From Micromonospora tulbaghiae (lineage in GTDB: Bacteria; Actinomycetota; Actinomycetes; Mycobacteriales; Micromonosporaceae), in contig NZ_FMCQ01000003.1 of assembly GCF_900091605.1 (NCBI RefSeq), positions 246,495 to 310,494 on the forward strand: DNA of 64,000 bases, in the 5' to 3' direction. Each line of letters begins with the position of its first letter. The first letter of the stretch is position 1. The position numbers and the translations under genes were made by a program. Shown in pieces: positions 15,906 to 26,554 of the stretch. A model generated the notes under the pieces. It was not told the origin of the DNA and did not search any database. It saw nothing but the letters and a program-made list of their open reading frames with translations.

Positions 15906-17147
15906 CTACGAGGGGGCGGGGGCCAGGTCGGGTTCCGGAGTCGGGGTGGGGACCGGAGTGCGGCGGTGGCGCAGCTCGATCGGGAGCACCGCCAGCGCCA
16001 CCAGCGCGCCGATCGCGCCCGTGACCACGAAGCCCCACACCGGTGCCGTCGCGTCGATCACCGCGCCGGCCAGCGGTGCGCCGAGCGCGATGCCCACCGT
16101 CACCGCGGAGCCGTGCAGGCCCATGGCCAGGCCCCGGACCGAGGGCGGGGCCAGCCGGCTGACCGCGTCGGAGGTGGACGCGAGGGTGGGGGCGCAGAGC
16201 GCACCGGCCGGGATCAGCGCGAGACAGAGCAGCCACCAGTGCGACCCGCCCAGCCCGACCGGGATGGTGGCGAGGCTCAGCGCCGCCATCAGCGCCAGCG
16301 GGGAGAACGAGCGGCGTACCGCGCCGTAGGCGAAGCCGCCCATCAGTGAGGCGACCGCCCAGGCGGCCAGCACGGCGCCGGTCCAGCCGATCTCGCCTCC
16401 GGCGCGGAGCACGGCGACCACTGCGACGTCGGTGCCGCCGAGCACCAGCGTGCCGGCGAGGCTGACCGCCAGCACGGCGAGCAGACGCGGGGTGAGCCAT
16501 TCGCGGCGGTGCACCGGGCGTTGCGGCCCGGCCTGCTCGTCGGCGGCTCGCACCGGCGGGTTGAGCAGCCAGAAGCAGATGCCGGAGCCGACGATCCCGG
16601 CGCCGACCGCCCAGAGCGTCAGGCGCGGCGTGACGGCGGTGGCCAGGGCGACGGCGAGCGCCGGGCCGACCATGAACGACAGCTCCATCGCGATCGAGTC
16701 CAGCGCGTATGCGGGCCGGCGCTTCTCCACCGGCACGAGCGCGGCGATCGACTGGCGGATCATCGAGAAGATGGGCAGGGCGAGCAGCCCGGCGAGGAAC
16801 GCGGCGGGCAGCAGCACCGGGTACGGCAGTGTGGGCGCGGCGGACCAGAACAGCGCCTCGGCGACGGTGGTGAGCACCAGCACCGGCCGGAGCCCACGGC
16901 GGTCGATGAGCCGCCCGAGCAGCGGGGCGCCGACCGCCGCGCCGATCGTGGACGCGGCGCCGACCAGGCCGGCGGCGCCGTAGCCGCGGCCCAGGTCGAG
17001 CACCACGTAGAAGGTGAGCGTCACCCCGGTGGCGGTCAGCGGCACGCGGGCCAGCACCGACACCAGCAGCAACGATCGGAGACCGGGCAGCGCGAGCGCT
17101 TCCCGGTAAGGCTTCAGATTCACGACGGACCGTACCTCCGGCGCCAT
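15906..17147 (-). CDS. MFS transporter
   Basis: 413 residues from ATG 17147 (GTG 17123 is an alternative), with about twelve hydrophobic helices in two halves joined by a charged loop (VRAADEQAGPQRPVHRREW, near residue 200). The signature loop after helix 2 reads GRLIDRRGLRP, matching the MFS G-x-x-x-D-R-x-G-R-R pattern. The C-terminus is a Pro/Thr-rich tail. Substrate not identifiable; the layout resembles drug or sugar effluxers of actinobacteria. It converges on ctaD across the hairpin array. Confidence 0.85.
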   Translation of the reverse strand: MAPEVRSVVNLKPYREALALPGLRSLLLVSVLARVPLTATGVTLTFYVVLDLGRGYGAAGLVGAASTIGAAVGAPLLGRLIDRRGLRPVLVLTTVAEALFWSAAPTLPYPVLLPAAFLAGLLALPIFSMIRQSIAALVPVEKRRPAYALDSIAMELSFMVGPALAVALATAVTPRLTLWAVGAGIVGSGICFWLLNPPVRAADEQAGPQRPVHRREWLTPRLLAVLAVSLAGTLVLGGTDVAVVAVLRAGGEIGWTGAVLAAWAVASLMGGFAYGAVRRSFSPLALMAALSLATIPVGLGGSHWWLLCLALIPAGALCAPTLASTSDAVSRLAPPSVRGLAMGLHGSAVTVGIALGAPLAGAVIDATAPVWGFVVTGAIGALVALAVLPIELRHRRTPVPTPTPEPDLAPAPS

Positions 17148-17186
17148 CCTGGGGCCGGGGTACGACACCCGCAACCGATTACCCGG

Positions 17187-17768
17187 TCAAGCGGTCCTGA
17201 TCACAGGCTCGCCCGCCATGGTCACCCCGGCGCCGTCGAGCGCCCGCAGCGCCACGTCGAGCGTGTCCGGCGCGACCGCGGCGGTCAGGTCCAGCAGCAC
17301 CGTGGTCCGGAAGCCCTCCCGGGCGGCGTCCAGGGCGGTCGCGCGCACGCAGTGGTCGGTGGCGATGCCGACCACGTCGACCCGGTCCACGTCGTGCCGG
17401 CGCAGCCAGTCGGCCAGGCACTCGCCGTCGGGGGCGTGCCCCTCGAAACCGGAGTACGCGGCCGCGTGCTCGCCCTTGTGGAAGATCGTCTCCACGCGGT
17501 CGGTGGCCAGCTCGGGGTGGAACTCGGAACCGGAGGTGCCGACCACGCAGTGCCGGGGCCAGGAGTCGACGTAGTCCGGCGGGTCGCCGAAGTGCGCCCC
17601 CGGGTCGACGTGGTAGTCCTTCGTCGCGACGACGTGGTCCCACCGGTCCGGCTCGGCGGCGAGCAGCCGGGAGATGCCGGCGGCCACGCCGGCCCCGCCG
17701 CCGACCGCGAGGGAGCCGCCCTCGCAGAAGTCGTTCTGCACGTCCACGATGATCAGGGCGTTCGCCAT
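17187..17768 (-). CDS. pncA: Nicotinamidase/pyrazinamidase
   Basis: 193 residues. Hydrolyses nicotinamide to nicotinate for the Preiss-Handler NAD salvage pathway. The catalytic triad D9, K98, C140 and the metal ligands D51, H53, H59, H73 correspond to the Mycobacterium tuberculosis PncA residues with shifts of one or two. The ATG at 17768 follows GAGGAGGA. It lies 15 bases after pncB, whose product uses nicotinate, so the two form one transcription unit. Confidence 0.95.
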   Translation of the reverse strand: MANALIIVDVQNDFCEGGSLAVGGGAGVAAGISRLLAAEPDRWDHVVATKDYHVDPGAHFGDPPDYVDSWPRHCVVGTSGSEFHPELATDRVETIFHKGEHAAAYSGFEGHAPDGECLADWLRRHDVDRVDVVGIATDHCVRATALDAAREGFRTTVLLDLTAAVAPDTLDVALRALDGAGVTMAGEPVIRTA

Positions 17769-17783
17769 CTGACGGGTTCCTCC

Positions 17784-19070
17784 TCAGCTCGCGGGTACGA
17801 CGGTCACCGGTACGGCCGGATCTCCGGCGGAGAGCTTGAGCCCTTCCCACGGGATGGAGATCAGGCACTGGCGCAGGTGGTCCCGGGACTCCTCCAGCGT
17901 GGGCAGCGTCTCCGGCTCGCCCGACACCACGTACGAGTGCTGGAGCAGCCGGTCGTTGGGCTGCCGGTCCGGCACGCCCTGCGGCACGATGACCTCCTCG
18001 GTGGCGGTGCCGGTCGGCTTGTGCCGGCGGACCGCGACCTTCCGGCCGCCGATGGTGGCCTTGTGCTCGGAACGCTTGACCACCGGCCGCCCCTCCACCT
18101 CGACCAGCTTGTAGACCAGGCCGGCGGTGGGCGCCCCGGAGCCGGTCACGACCGCGGTGCCGGCGCCGTACATGTCGACCGGTTCGGCGGCGAGCGCGGC
18201 GATGGCGTACTCGTCGAGGTCGCCGGAGACGATGATCTTCGTCTCGGTGGCGCCGAGCGAGTCGAGCAGCTCGCGGGACTGCTGGGCGATCACCGCGAGG
18301 TCGCCGGAGTCGATCCGGACCGCCCGCAGCTCGGGCCCGGCCACCGCGATGGCGTTGCGAATGCCCTGGGCGATGTCGTACGTGTCGACGAGCAGCGTGG
18401 TGTCCTTGCCGAGCGTGGCGACCTGGGAGGCGAACGCGGTCCGCTCGTCGTCGTGCAGCAGCGTGAAGGCGTGGGCGGCGGTGCCCGCGGTGGGGATGCC
18501 GTAGCGCTGGCCGGCGGCCAGGTTGGAGGTGAACCGGAACCCGGCCAGGTAAGCGGCCCGCGCCGCCGCGACGGCGGCCTCCTCGTGCGCCCGGCGGGAA
18601 CCCATCTCGATCAGCGCCCGGCCGCGGGCCGCGGTGACCATCCGGGCCGCCGCGGCGGCGACCGCGCAGTCGTGGTTGAGCACCGACAGCACCAGCGTCT
18701 CCAGCACCACGCACTCGGCGAACGTGCCGGACACGGTGAGGATCGGGGAGCCGGGGAAGAACAGTTCGCCCTCGGCGTAGCCGTCGATGTCGCCGGTGAA
18801 GCGGTAGTCGGCCAGCCACTGCGCGGCCCGGTCGTCCACCACACCGGTGCGGCGCAGGAAGTCGATCTCCGCCGGGTCGAACCGGAAGTCGCGGATCATC
18901 TCGATCAGCCGGCCGGTCCCGGCGACCACGCCGTACCGGCGCCCGGTCGGCAGCCGCCGGCTGAACACCTCGAAGACGCAGCGTCGGTCGGCCGTGCCGT
19001 CATGCAGGGCCGCGCTGACCATGGTCAGCTCGTAGTGGTCGGTCAGCAGCGCGGGGCGAAGGGTGCTCAC
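17784..19070 (-). CDS. pncB: Nicotinate phosphoribosyltransferase
   Basis: 428 residues; joins nicotinate and PRPP (with ATP) to give nicotinate mononucleotide. Seen: N-terminal LLTDHYELTM, the central MVTAARGRALIEMGSRRAH typical of the actinobacterial subgroup, VDTYD, RIDSGDLA and VSGDLDEY phosphate and substrate loops, and the C-terminal SEHKATIGGRK. First gene of the pncB-pncA operon; its GTG start lies six bases after a TAGGCT -10 element. Confidence 0.95.
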   Translation of the reverse strand: MSTLRPALLTDHYELTMVSAALHDGTADRRCVFEVFSRRLPTGRRYGVVAGTGRLIEMIRDFRFDPAEIDFLRRTGVVDDRAAQWLADYRFTGDIDGYAEGELFFPGSPILTVSGTFAECVVLETLVLSVLNHDCAVAAAAARMVTAARGRALIEMGSRRAHEEAAVAAARAAYLAGFRFTSNLAAGQRYGIPTAGTAAHAFTLLHDDERTAFASQVATLGKDTTLLVDTYDIAQGIRNAIAVAGPELRAVRIDSGDLAVIAQQSRELLDSLGATETKIIVSGDLDEYAIAALAAEPVDMYGAGTAVVTGSGAPTAGLVYKLVEVEGRPVVKRSEHKATIGGRKVAVRRHKPTGTATEEVIVPQGVPDRQPNDRLLQHSYVVSGEPETLPTLEESRDHLRQCLISIPWEGLKLSAGDPAVPVTVVPAS

Positions 19071-19076
19071 CGCTCC

Positions 19077-19082
19077 AGCCTA
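19077..19082 (-). promoter_or_regulatory. -10 hexamer TAGGCT of pncB (leaderless)
   Basis: TAGGCT on the minus strand ends six bases before the GTG of pncB, predicting transcription from the start codon. Confidence 0.6.
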
Positions 19083-19086
19083 GAGT

Positions 19087-21759
19087 TCAGCCCGGGTCCG
19101 TGCCGTCGTGCCCCGGCATCGACCGCAGGGCGGCCCGCAACTCGCCGCGCCCGGCGACGCCGAGTTTGCTGTAGACGCGCTGGAGGTGGTTCTCCACCGT
19201 GCGCGTGGACAGGAACAGCCGTTCAGCGATGGTGCGGCTGGTCACGCCGTCGGCGGCGAGGCGGGCGATCTCCCACTCCCGCTCGCTGAGCGTCGGGCGG
19301 AGCAGCCGCAGCGCCGGGGTGGAGATCTCGTCGCAGCGGCGCAGCAGACCGGCCAGGCGTTCCCGGATCGGGCCGGTGGCGCCGCCCCGGACGTGTCGCG
19401 TCCGGTGCAGTGCCAGGGCGGTCGCCTCGGCCGCGTACACGGTCAGCTCCCGGTCGGCGAAGCCGTCGGCGACGGCGAGCAGCGCGTCCGGGGCGCCGTC
19501 GACGGCGGCCCGGCCGAACCGGGCGACCAGCGGCGGCAGCACGCCGTCGACCTGCTCGGAGAGTTCGGCCAGGCGTTGCGCCACGGTGCGGCGGCCACCG
19601 TCGTTGCAGGTCGGGCCGACCGGCGCGGCGGCCTGGTCCAGCCGGACCAGGTCGAGCAGGACGAGCAGCTCGTGCCCGGCCAGGCCGTCCTCGCGCAGCC
19701 GGTCGGCGAGCGCGCACAGGTGCTTCGTGGCCGCCGGCAGGTCACCCGTCGCGGCCTGGACCGCGCCCCGGGCCTGTTCCAGCCACGGGTAGAGCACGGC
19801 CATCCCGGGCGCGTGCGTCCGGTCCGCCTCGGCCATCGCCTCGGCCGCGTGCGTCGCGTCCCCGCGCAGCGCGGCGGCCTGGGCACGCTCGGCGTGTGCG
19901 AGACCCGCGTACACCCGGCTGGTGGCGAGCACCGCGCACGCCTCCAGGCTGGTCCGCAGCGCGTCGTCGCCGCGTCCGCGCAGCCGCGCCGCGTACGCCT
20001 GGAGGATGGCCAGGTAGCCGGTGCCGAGCCGGAAGTCGCCGGCCCCGGCCAGGTCGGCGAACTCGTCGGCGACGATCGCGTCGATGCCGGGCAGGTCGCC
20101 GGAGAGCGTCAGCCGGGTGCCCCGGGCCAGTTCCATGGCGAGCTGGAGGTAGGGCATGTCGGCCCGCCAGCACGCCGCCTCGGCCTGCACCCGGGCGATC
20201 GCCGTGGTGCTGAGCTGGTACTGCCCCTGCGCGGCCTGGAGGTGGGCGAGCGTGCAGCGGGCCAGCTCCCGGGCGGCCATCGGGGCGGCGGGCCGGTCCA
20301 GCACCTCCTGGGCCAGCCGTACCGCGACGTCGACGTCGAGCCGGTGCAGCCGCATGATGGCCTCGAACGCGCGTACGCGGGCCCGGTCGGCGGGGTCGCT
20401 CAGCTCCTCGCCGCGCGCGGCGATCTCCTCCACCGTGGACTCGCGGTTGAGCCCCCAGTAGCTGACCATCCCCCGCACGGTCAGCCACCGGCTGCGCCGC
20501 CGGTCGTCGTGGATCTCACCGGCGACCTGGTCGAGCACGCCGAGCGCCTCGTCCGGCCGGTCGCCGAACATCAGGATGGTGGCGAGCAGCTCCGCCGCGT
20601 CCGTGCCGCCGCCGGCCTCCAACGCGGCCCGGGCCAGCCGGGTGGCCAACGGCACGTCGTACCGGCCGAACGCCTGCACCGCCGCTTCGAGCAGCAGGGC
20701 CACGTCCTGCGCCGTACCCGAGTCGAGCCGCCACACCGCGACGCGCAGCAGATCCTCCCGGCGGCGCTTGCCGACCTGTTCCAGCAGCCCGGCCAGGGTG
20801 GCCTGGAGCCGGCGGGTGCGGCTGACCGGGCAGTGCCGGCGCATCACCTCGCCGTAGAGCGGGTGCGCCAGGCGGACGTTGAGCCGCCGGTCGTCGTGGA
20901 CCAGCGCGATGAGCCCTCGTTCCTCGGCGGTCTCCACGTCCGCCGGGTCGACCGCCCGTTCCAGCAGTTGCAGGCCCAGCGGCTCACCGAAGGCGACCAG
21001 CTCGACGACCGCCCGGACGCCGGGGGTGAGCTGGCCGATCCGGGTGCCGATCAGCTCGGTGAGGCTGGGCGCCAGCTCCAGCCGGCCGGTCCACGTCCAG
21101 ATCCCGTACCTGCGGTTCAGCTCGTCGTCGGCGGCCAGTACCAGCTCCCGCAGCAGCAGCGGGTTGCCCGCGGAGAGCTGGAACAGCCGGTCCGAGGAGC
21201 AGGCGTCGACCGGACCGCCCAGGATGGCGGCGAGCAGCCCGGTGGTCTCGCTGCGGCACAGCGGGCCCAGCTCCACCAGGTCGACCAGGTCGTCGGTCCA
21301 GAGTGCGCGGATCGGCAGCGGGACCTGCTCGCCGTTGCGCAGCGTCCCGATGACGTACGCGTTCTCCGAGCGGGCGACCAGGTGCACGAGCGCCGCCGAG
21401 GGCGGGTCGAGCAGATGCGCGTCGTCGATGGCGAGCACGATGGGCCGGCCGGCGGCCTGTTCCTGGAGCACGTCCATGGCCCAGCGCAGGATCCCGGCGG
21501 GGGAGAGGCCCTGCGGTTGCGTGGCGGGCAGCACCTGGACCAGCCCGCCGAACGGCAACGCGGCGGTGGTGGCGCTGGCCGCGATGGACCAGATCGCGTA
21601 CCGCTCGGGGGAGAGCGCGGCGACGCCCTCGCGCAGCAGCCGGCTCTTGCCGACCCCGGCGTCGCCGCTGAAAAGCAACCCACGCCCTTCCGGGCCGCCG
21701 ACCGCCGACAACAGACGGTTGAGTTCATCAGTACGGCCGACGAACTCCCACCTACTCAT
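19087..21759 (-). CDS. LuxR-family regulator of the large ATP-binding (LAL/MalT-like) class
   Basis: 890 residues. An N-terminal AAA/STAND NTPase carries Walker A GDAGVGKS (32-39) and Walker B IVLAIDDAHLL; a long alpha-helical, TPR-like middle follows; the C-terminal ~65 residues hold the LuxR helix-turn-helix (LSEREWEIARLAADGVTSRT, then STRTVENHLQRVYSKL). Such proteins are ligand-gated, ATP-dependent activators, often of secondary metabolism or catabolic genes. Target unknown. It faces away from the dynamin-like gene, which is the nearest candidate target. ATG 21759 is six bases after TATGCT. Confidence 0.92.
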   Translation of the reverse strand: MSRWEFVGRTDELNRLLSAVGGPEGRGLLFSGDAGVGKSRLLREGVAALSPERYAIWSIAASATTAALPFGGLVQVLPATQPQGLSPAGILRWAMDVLQEQAAGRPIVLAIDDAHLLDPPSAALVHLVARSENAYVIGTLRNGEQVPLPIRALWTDDLVDLVELGPLCRSETTGLLAAILGGPVDACSSDRLFQLSAGNPLLLRELVLAADDELNRRYGIWTWTGRLELAPSLTELIGTRIGQLTPGVRAVVELVAFGEPLGLQLLERAVDPADVETAEERGLIALVHDDRRLNVRLAHPLYGEVMRRHCPVSRTRRLQATLAGLLEQVGKRRREDLLRVAVWRLDSGTAQDVALLLEAAVQAFGRYDVPLATRLARAALEAGGGTDAAELLATILMFGDRPDEALGVLDQVAGEIHDDRRRSRWLTVRGMVSYWGLNRESTVEEIAARGEELSDPADRARVRAFEAIMRLHRLDVDVAVRLAQEVLDRPAAPMAARELARCTLAHLQAAQGQYQLSTTAIARVQAEAACWRADMPYLQLAMELARGTRLTLSGDLPGIDAIVADEFADLAGAGDFRLGTGYLAILQAYAARLRGRGDDALRTSLEACAVLATSRVYAGLAHAERAQAAALRGDATHAAEAMAEADRTHAPGMAVLYPWLEQARGAVQAATGDLPAATKHLCALADRLREDGLAGHELLVLLDLVRLDQAAAPVGPTCNDGGRRTVAQRLAELSEQVDGVLPPLVARFGRAAVDGAPDALLAVADGFADRELTVYAAEATALALHRTRHVRGGATGPIRERLAGLLRRCDEISTPALRLLRPTLSEREWEIARLAADGVTSRTIAERLFLSTRTVENHLQRVYSKLGVAGRGELRAALRSMPGHDGTDPG

Positions 21760-21765
21760 CAATGC

Positions 21766-21771
21766 AGCATA
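21766..21771 (-). promoter_or_regulatory. -10 hexamer TATGCT of the LAL regulator (leaderless)
   Basis: TATGCT on the minus strand with a six-base gap to ATG 21759. The rest of the divergent gap to 21951 shows no clear operator. Confidence 0.55.
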
Positions 21772-21951
21772 TCGACCGTGTTCCGTCCGCGTCCGCACCG
21801 TCACGCAGTGAAGTTGAGTAATCTGTTCCTTAGCCGTGAGTACCGGCTGTGTTGGTTGTCGGATGGCCGACACCCGTACTCTTCCGGCAGCCCCTGCACC
21901 CAGGGAAAATCCGCGACCGGCACCCCGGTCGCCCGACCGGGAGGCCACCTG

Positions 21952-23493
21952 ATGACGCCAGGTCCGCTCCCTTCGGTCGACGTGCCCGACCCAGGCCGGC
22001 AGGCCGAGCCACCCGGCTGCGCCCCGCTGCCGACCCGGCTCGGGGTGACGACGCCCGGGCCGGACGAGCCGATGGCGGTGGTCGTCGCCGGCCCGGCCGG
22101 CGCGAACCGGCGCGAGCTGATCGCCGGCCTGCTCGGGATCGAGGCCGCGACGCTCGCCGTGCCGCCGGGAAGCAACCTGCTGGTGCAGCACGCCGCCACC
22201 CCGACCCGCGCCGCCTACGTCCCGGGCTACCGCCAGCCGCACGCCTACGGCGCCGACCCGCTCGCCGCCGGCCCGGCGCTGGCCCGGCCGCCGCGCCGGG
22301 TCGAACTGAGCCTGCCCGATCCGCTGCTGCGGCACTTCGCGGTGGTCGACACACCGGACACCGGCACGCTCGGCGTGGCCGGGGGCCGGGTGCTGCGCGA
22401 CGCCGTCGGCCGGGCCGGCGCGCTGCTCTTCGTGATCTCCGCCGACCAGGCGTTCAGCGCGGCCGAGCTGCACCTGCTGGCCGAGGTGGCGCGTACCAGG
22501 GTCGAGGTGTTCTTCGCCGTCACGCCCGGCGTGACCGGCCCGGCCGCGCCGGGCGACGGCGCGCGGGCCCAGGACCGGGCGGCGTCCGGCCGGAACGGGT
22601 CGGCCCGCCGGCTCGACCCGGTGTCGGTCTCCATCGAGGCGCACCGGGCGGCGCTGCTGGCCGCGGTGCCGGCGCTCACCCCGGCCCGGTGGTTCCCGGC
22701 CCGCCGCGCCGAACTGCCGCAGCTGCGCCGCGCGCTGGTGGGCTGGGCCGCCGACGAGGTGCTGCGTCGCGGCAGCGACCGCCCGCCGGTGCCGGCCGGC
22801 GCGCACGGCCGGGTGCCGGTGCTCGGCGGCGTCGAGCCGGGTGAGCTGGCCGACCGGATCGACCGTCAGGCCCGCGCCTGTGCCCGCCGGATCCGCCAGC
22901 ACCTCGCCCTGGAGCTGGCCAACATCCACCTGCGGGTGGTGCAGGAGATCGTCTTCGGGGTCGGCTGCGCCGGCCTGCCGCAGATGCTCGACCGGGAGCT
23001 GGAGGCGTTGTCGCTGCTCGCCACCGCCCAGTGCGACGAGGCCGTGCGGGGCCTGGTCGACGAGGCCGCCGCCCGGGTGTTCGGCGCGCCGCTGGCCGAG
23101 GGCGTACGACGGCGGATCACCCACGCGGTGCGCTGGGGCCTGGCCGACCACCCGGACGGCCCCGAGCTGGACCGGGTGCTCCTGGTGACCAGCACGGCCG
23201 GGGTCGCCGGGCTGACCGGTGCCGGCGCCCTGGACGCGCTGGCCGGGCTGCCCGGCGCGCAGCGCGACGAGGTGCTCCCACCGGTCGGCGTCGCCCTCAA
23301 CGGCGGCTGCTGGCAGCACTGGCGGGCGCCCGGCAACAACGACGCGAACGCCGCTCGCTCCTGGTCTCAGCGCGCGCTGCGCGAGGTCGAACTCGAACTG
23401 TCCCGCGAGGTGTCCCGCCGCTTCGAGGTGATCCGTCTCTCGCTCGGCGCGGTGCTCGCCGATGCGGTCGACCACGGCATCCTGCTTGCCTGA
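21952..23493 (+). CDS. Dynamin-like GTPase-fold protein with degenerate P-loop
   Basis: 513 residues from ATG 21952, seven bases after GGGAGG. The domain starts [21 protein letters not shown] where a G1/P-loop would be, but the GK(S/T) is missing (A-N-R-R). A DTPDTG stretch fits G3 (DxxG); [19 protein letters not shown] follows as in dynamin/YdfG-like GTPases; the G4 NKxD is not recognisable. The C-terminal half is helical ([39 protein letters not shown]), like dynamin stalks. GTP hydrolysis is therefore doubtful; a scaffold or partner role is possible. Divergent from the LAL regulator. Confidence 0.65.
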   Translation: MTPGPLPSVDVPDPGRQAEPPGCAPLPTRLGVTTPGPDEPMAVVVAGPAGANRRELIAGLLGIEAATLAVPPGSNLLVQHAATPTRAAYVPGYRQPHAYGADPLAAGPALARPPRRVELSLPDPLLRHFAVVDTPDTGTLGVAGGRVLRDAVGRAGALLFVISADQAFSAAELHLLAEVARTRVEVFFAVTPGVTGPAAPGDGARAQDRAASGRNGSARRLDPVSVSIEAHRAALLAAVPALTPARWFPARRAELPQLRRALVGWAADEVLRRGSDRPPVPAGAHGRVPVLGGVEPGELADRIDRQARACARRIRQHLALELANIHLRVVQEIVFGVGCAGLPQMLDRELEALSLLATAQCDEAVRGLVDEAAARVFGAPLAEGVRRRITHAVRWGLADHPDGPELDRVLLVTSTAGVAGLTGAGALDALAGLPGAQRDEVLPPVGVALNGGCWQHWRAPGNNDANAARSWSQRALREVELELSREVSRRFEVIRLSLGAVLADAVDHGILLA

Positions 23494-23608
23494 CCACGGC
23501 GCCGGCACACGGCGAACCGGGCTCGCGTACGCGGCCCGGGCGGGTGACGACGACCCGCGCGCCGTTCCGGTTCATCGGTTCCCCGGATCCGGTGGCACGA
23601 TGGGGGGC

Positions 23609-23899
23609 ATGGCGGCTCCACAGGTTGCGCCGGTCGAGACGCCGGACACCGAAGAGGTGCCGGTCTCCGACCGGCCATGGGTGACGATCGTCTGGGACGA
23701 TCCGGTCAACCTGATGACGTATGTGACCTGGGTGTTCCAGAAGCTCTTCGGGTACAGCCGGGAGAAGGCGGAGCGGCTCATGCTGGACGTGCACCACAAG
23801 GGCAAGGCCGTGGTCTCCAGCGGCGCCCGGGAGCGGATGGAGCACGACGCGGCGCAACTGCACGCGTACGGCCTGTGGGCGACGGTGGACCGGTCATGA
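23609..23899 (+). CDS. clpS: ATP-dependent Clp protease adaptor ClpS
   Basis: 96 residues. Delivers N-degron substrates to the ClpAP/ClpCP protease. The core [20 protein letters not shown] and the helix [18 protein letters not shown] are diagnostic of ClpS. A second in-frame ATG lies at 23600. The stop overlaps the next start (ATGA), the conserved actinobacterial clpS-DUF2017 coupling. Confidence 0.95.
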   Translation: MAAPQVAPVETPDTEEVPVSDRPWVTIVWDDPVNLMTYVTWVFQKLFGYSREKAERLMLDVHHKGKAVVSSGARERMEHDAAQLHAYGLWATVDRS

Positions 23900-24399
23900 G
23901 CATGTTCCGCCGCCGGGGCGACCACTACGTGGCCACGTTCGCGGTCGACGAGGTCCGGGTGCTGCGCAAGGTCGCCAACGAGGTGGTCGGCCTGCTGACC
24001 GACGGTTTCGACCACGGCGACCCGGTGGTCGGGCGGCTCTTCCCCGACGTCTACCCGGACGACGACGCCGGCACCGCCGAGTTCCGCCGCTACACCGAGG
24101 GCGACCTGAAGACCGGCAAGATCGACCAGGCGGGCGCCGTCCTCGCCGCGCTGCCCGACGGGGACGCCGGCGGCGAGGTGCGGCTGGACGCCGAGGCGGC
24201 CGAGGCGTGGCTGCGGGCGCTGAACGACGCCCGGCTGGCGATGGGCGTACGCCTGGAGATCAAGGACGGCACCGACCTGGGCGAGGAACTCGACGACGCG
24301 GTGGCCGCGGACCCGGGTTCGTCCCGGGTGTTCCAACTGTCGGTCTACGCCTATCTCGGATATCTCCAGGAATCCCTGCTCAACGCGCTCATCGACTGA
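23896..24399 (+). CDS. DUF2017 family protein
   Basis: 167 residues, translationally coupled to clpS through an ATGA overlap. Equivalent to the Rv1332 position beside clpS (Rv1331) in M. tuberculosis. Contains the family-typical [17 protein letters not shown] and the C-terminal [16 protein letters not shown]. No enzymatic motif seen; the fixed linkage to clpS suggests a role in Clp-dependent turnover (inference). Confidence 0.85.
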   Translation: MSMFRRRGDHYVATFAVDEVRVLRKVANEVVGLLTDGFDHGDPVVGRLFPDVYPDDDAGTAEFRRYTEGDLKTGKIDQAGAVLAALPDGDAGGEVRLDAEAAEAWLRALNDARLAMGVRLEIKDGTDLGEELDDAVAADPGSSRVFQLSVYAYLGYLQESLLNALID

Positions 24400-24441
24400 G
24401 TGGTGACGGTCGCCACCTCGCCGCCTGGCCGGGCCAGGGGC

Positions 24442-24447
24442 TAGGCT
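24442..24447 (+). promoter_or_regulatory. -10 hexamer TAGGCT of mec (leaderless)
   Basis: TAGGCT with a seven-base gap to GTG 24455 implies that the mec-cysO-cysM set starts its own leaderless transcript. Confidence 0.6.
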
Positions 24448-24454
24448 TGGCGGC

Positions 24455-24943
24455 GTGCTGAGCATCGACCGGTCGATCATCGACGCGATCGTCGCCCACG
24501 CGCGTCGGGACCACCCGGACGAGGCGTGCGGCGTCGTCGCCGGTCCCGTCGGCAGCGACACCCCGGCCCGGCACATCCCGATGGACAACGCCGCCCGTTC
24601 CATGACGTTCTACGAGTTCGACTCGATGGAGCAGTTGCGGGTGTGGCGCGAGATGGACGACCGTGACGAGGAACCGGTCGTCATCTACCACTCGCACACC
24701 GCGACGGAGGCCTACCCGTCGCGTACGGACGTCGCCTTCGCCGGCGAGCCGGGCGCGCACTACCTGCTCGTCTCGACCCGCGAGCCCGACACCGAGGAGA
24801 TCCGCTCCTTCCGGATCGTCGACGGCGTGGTCACCGAGGAACCGGTGGAGATCGTGGATGCCGCCGTGGACCCGAACGCCGTCCAGTCCTACATGTTCGG
24901 GCAGAGCCCGGCGACGGTCGACTACGAGTGTTCCGACCGCTGA
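24455..24943 (+). CDS. mec: JAMM/MPN+ zinc peptidase Mec (CysO-cysteine peptidase)
   Basis: 162 residues. The JAMM zinc site is complete: E23 (PDEACGVVAG), H79 and H81 (YHSHTATEAYPSRTD), S89 and D92. In M. tuberculosis Mec (Rv1334) releases cysteine from the CysO-cysteine adduct; mec-cysO-cysM adjacency is conserved here. Because the downstream CysO carries residues beyond its diglycine, this peptidase might also trim that tail, as JAMM protease QbsD does for QbsE (inference). Confidence 0.92.
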   Translation: MLSIDRSIIDAIVAHARRDHPDEACGVVAGPVGSDTPARHIPMDNAARSMTFYEFDSMEQLRVWREMDDRDEEPVVIYHSHTATEAYPSRTDVAFAGEPGAHYLLVSTREPDTEEIRSFRIVDGVVTEEPVEIVDAAVDPNAVQSYMFGQSPATVDYECSDR

Positions 24944-26326
<1,383 letters not shown>

Positions 26327-26457
26327 CGGACCGATGGCCGGTCCGGTCGGTGGCGTGCCCGCCGGCCGGACCGCCGTCTCGTCCGGAGCGGACGTGTATG
26401 GGTGTCACGTTGATGACAACTTCCGGCAGATGATTCTTGCCCGACCGGGGCGACGCG

Positions 26458-26463
26458 TAGGCT
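26458..26463 (+). promoter_or_regulatory. -10 hexamer TAGGCT before a short leaderless ORF
   Basis: TAGGCT is followed after seven bases by GTG 26471, giving the same promoter-start geometry as mec and pncB. TTGCCC at 26437-26442 is a possible but closely spaced -35. Confidence 0.5.
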
Positions 26464-26470
26464 GCGCAGC

Positions 26471-26554
26471 GTGGCGAGCGCGTCGGTAGAGATCATCGGC
26501 GGTGCCGCCGCCGGCGCATCGACTACTCATCGTGAGATCGAGGCCACCGGATGA
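26471..26554 (+). CDS. Possible 27-codon leader ORF coupled to the metallo-beta-lactamase gene
   Basis: GTG 26471 opens a frame of 27 codons whose stop TGA (26552-26554) overlaps ATG 26551 of the next gene as ATGA. The peptide (start VASASVEIIGGAAAG) has no recognised motif. The -10 TAGGCT seven bases upstream would make it leaderless. It may serve to couple translation of the downstream gene, which lacks its own ribosome-binding site. Coding status is unproven. Confidence 0.4.
   Translation: MASASVEIIGGAAAGASTTHREIEATG

Noticed and set aside
19108..21951. Very long open frame on the plus strand antisense to the LAL regulator
   Set aside because: It is an artefact of extreme third-position G+C; the opposite strand has clear Walker and HTH motifs, and the antisense product is low-complexity. 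Only the part after 21952 is a real gene.
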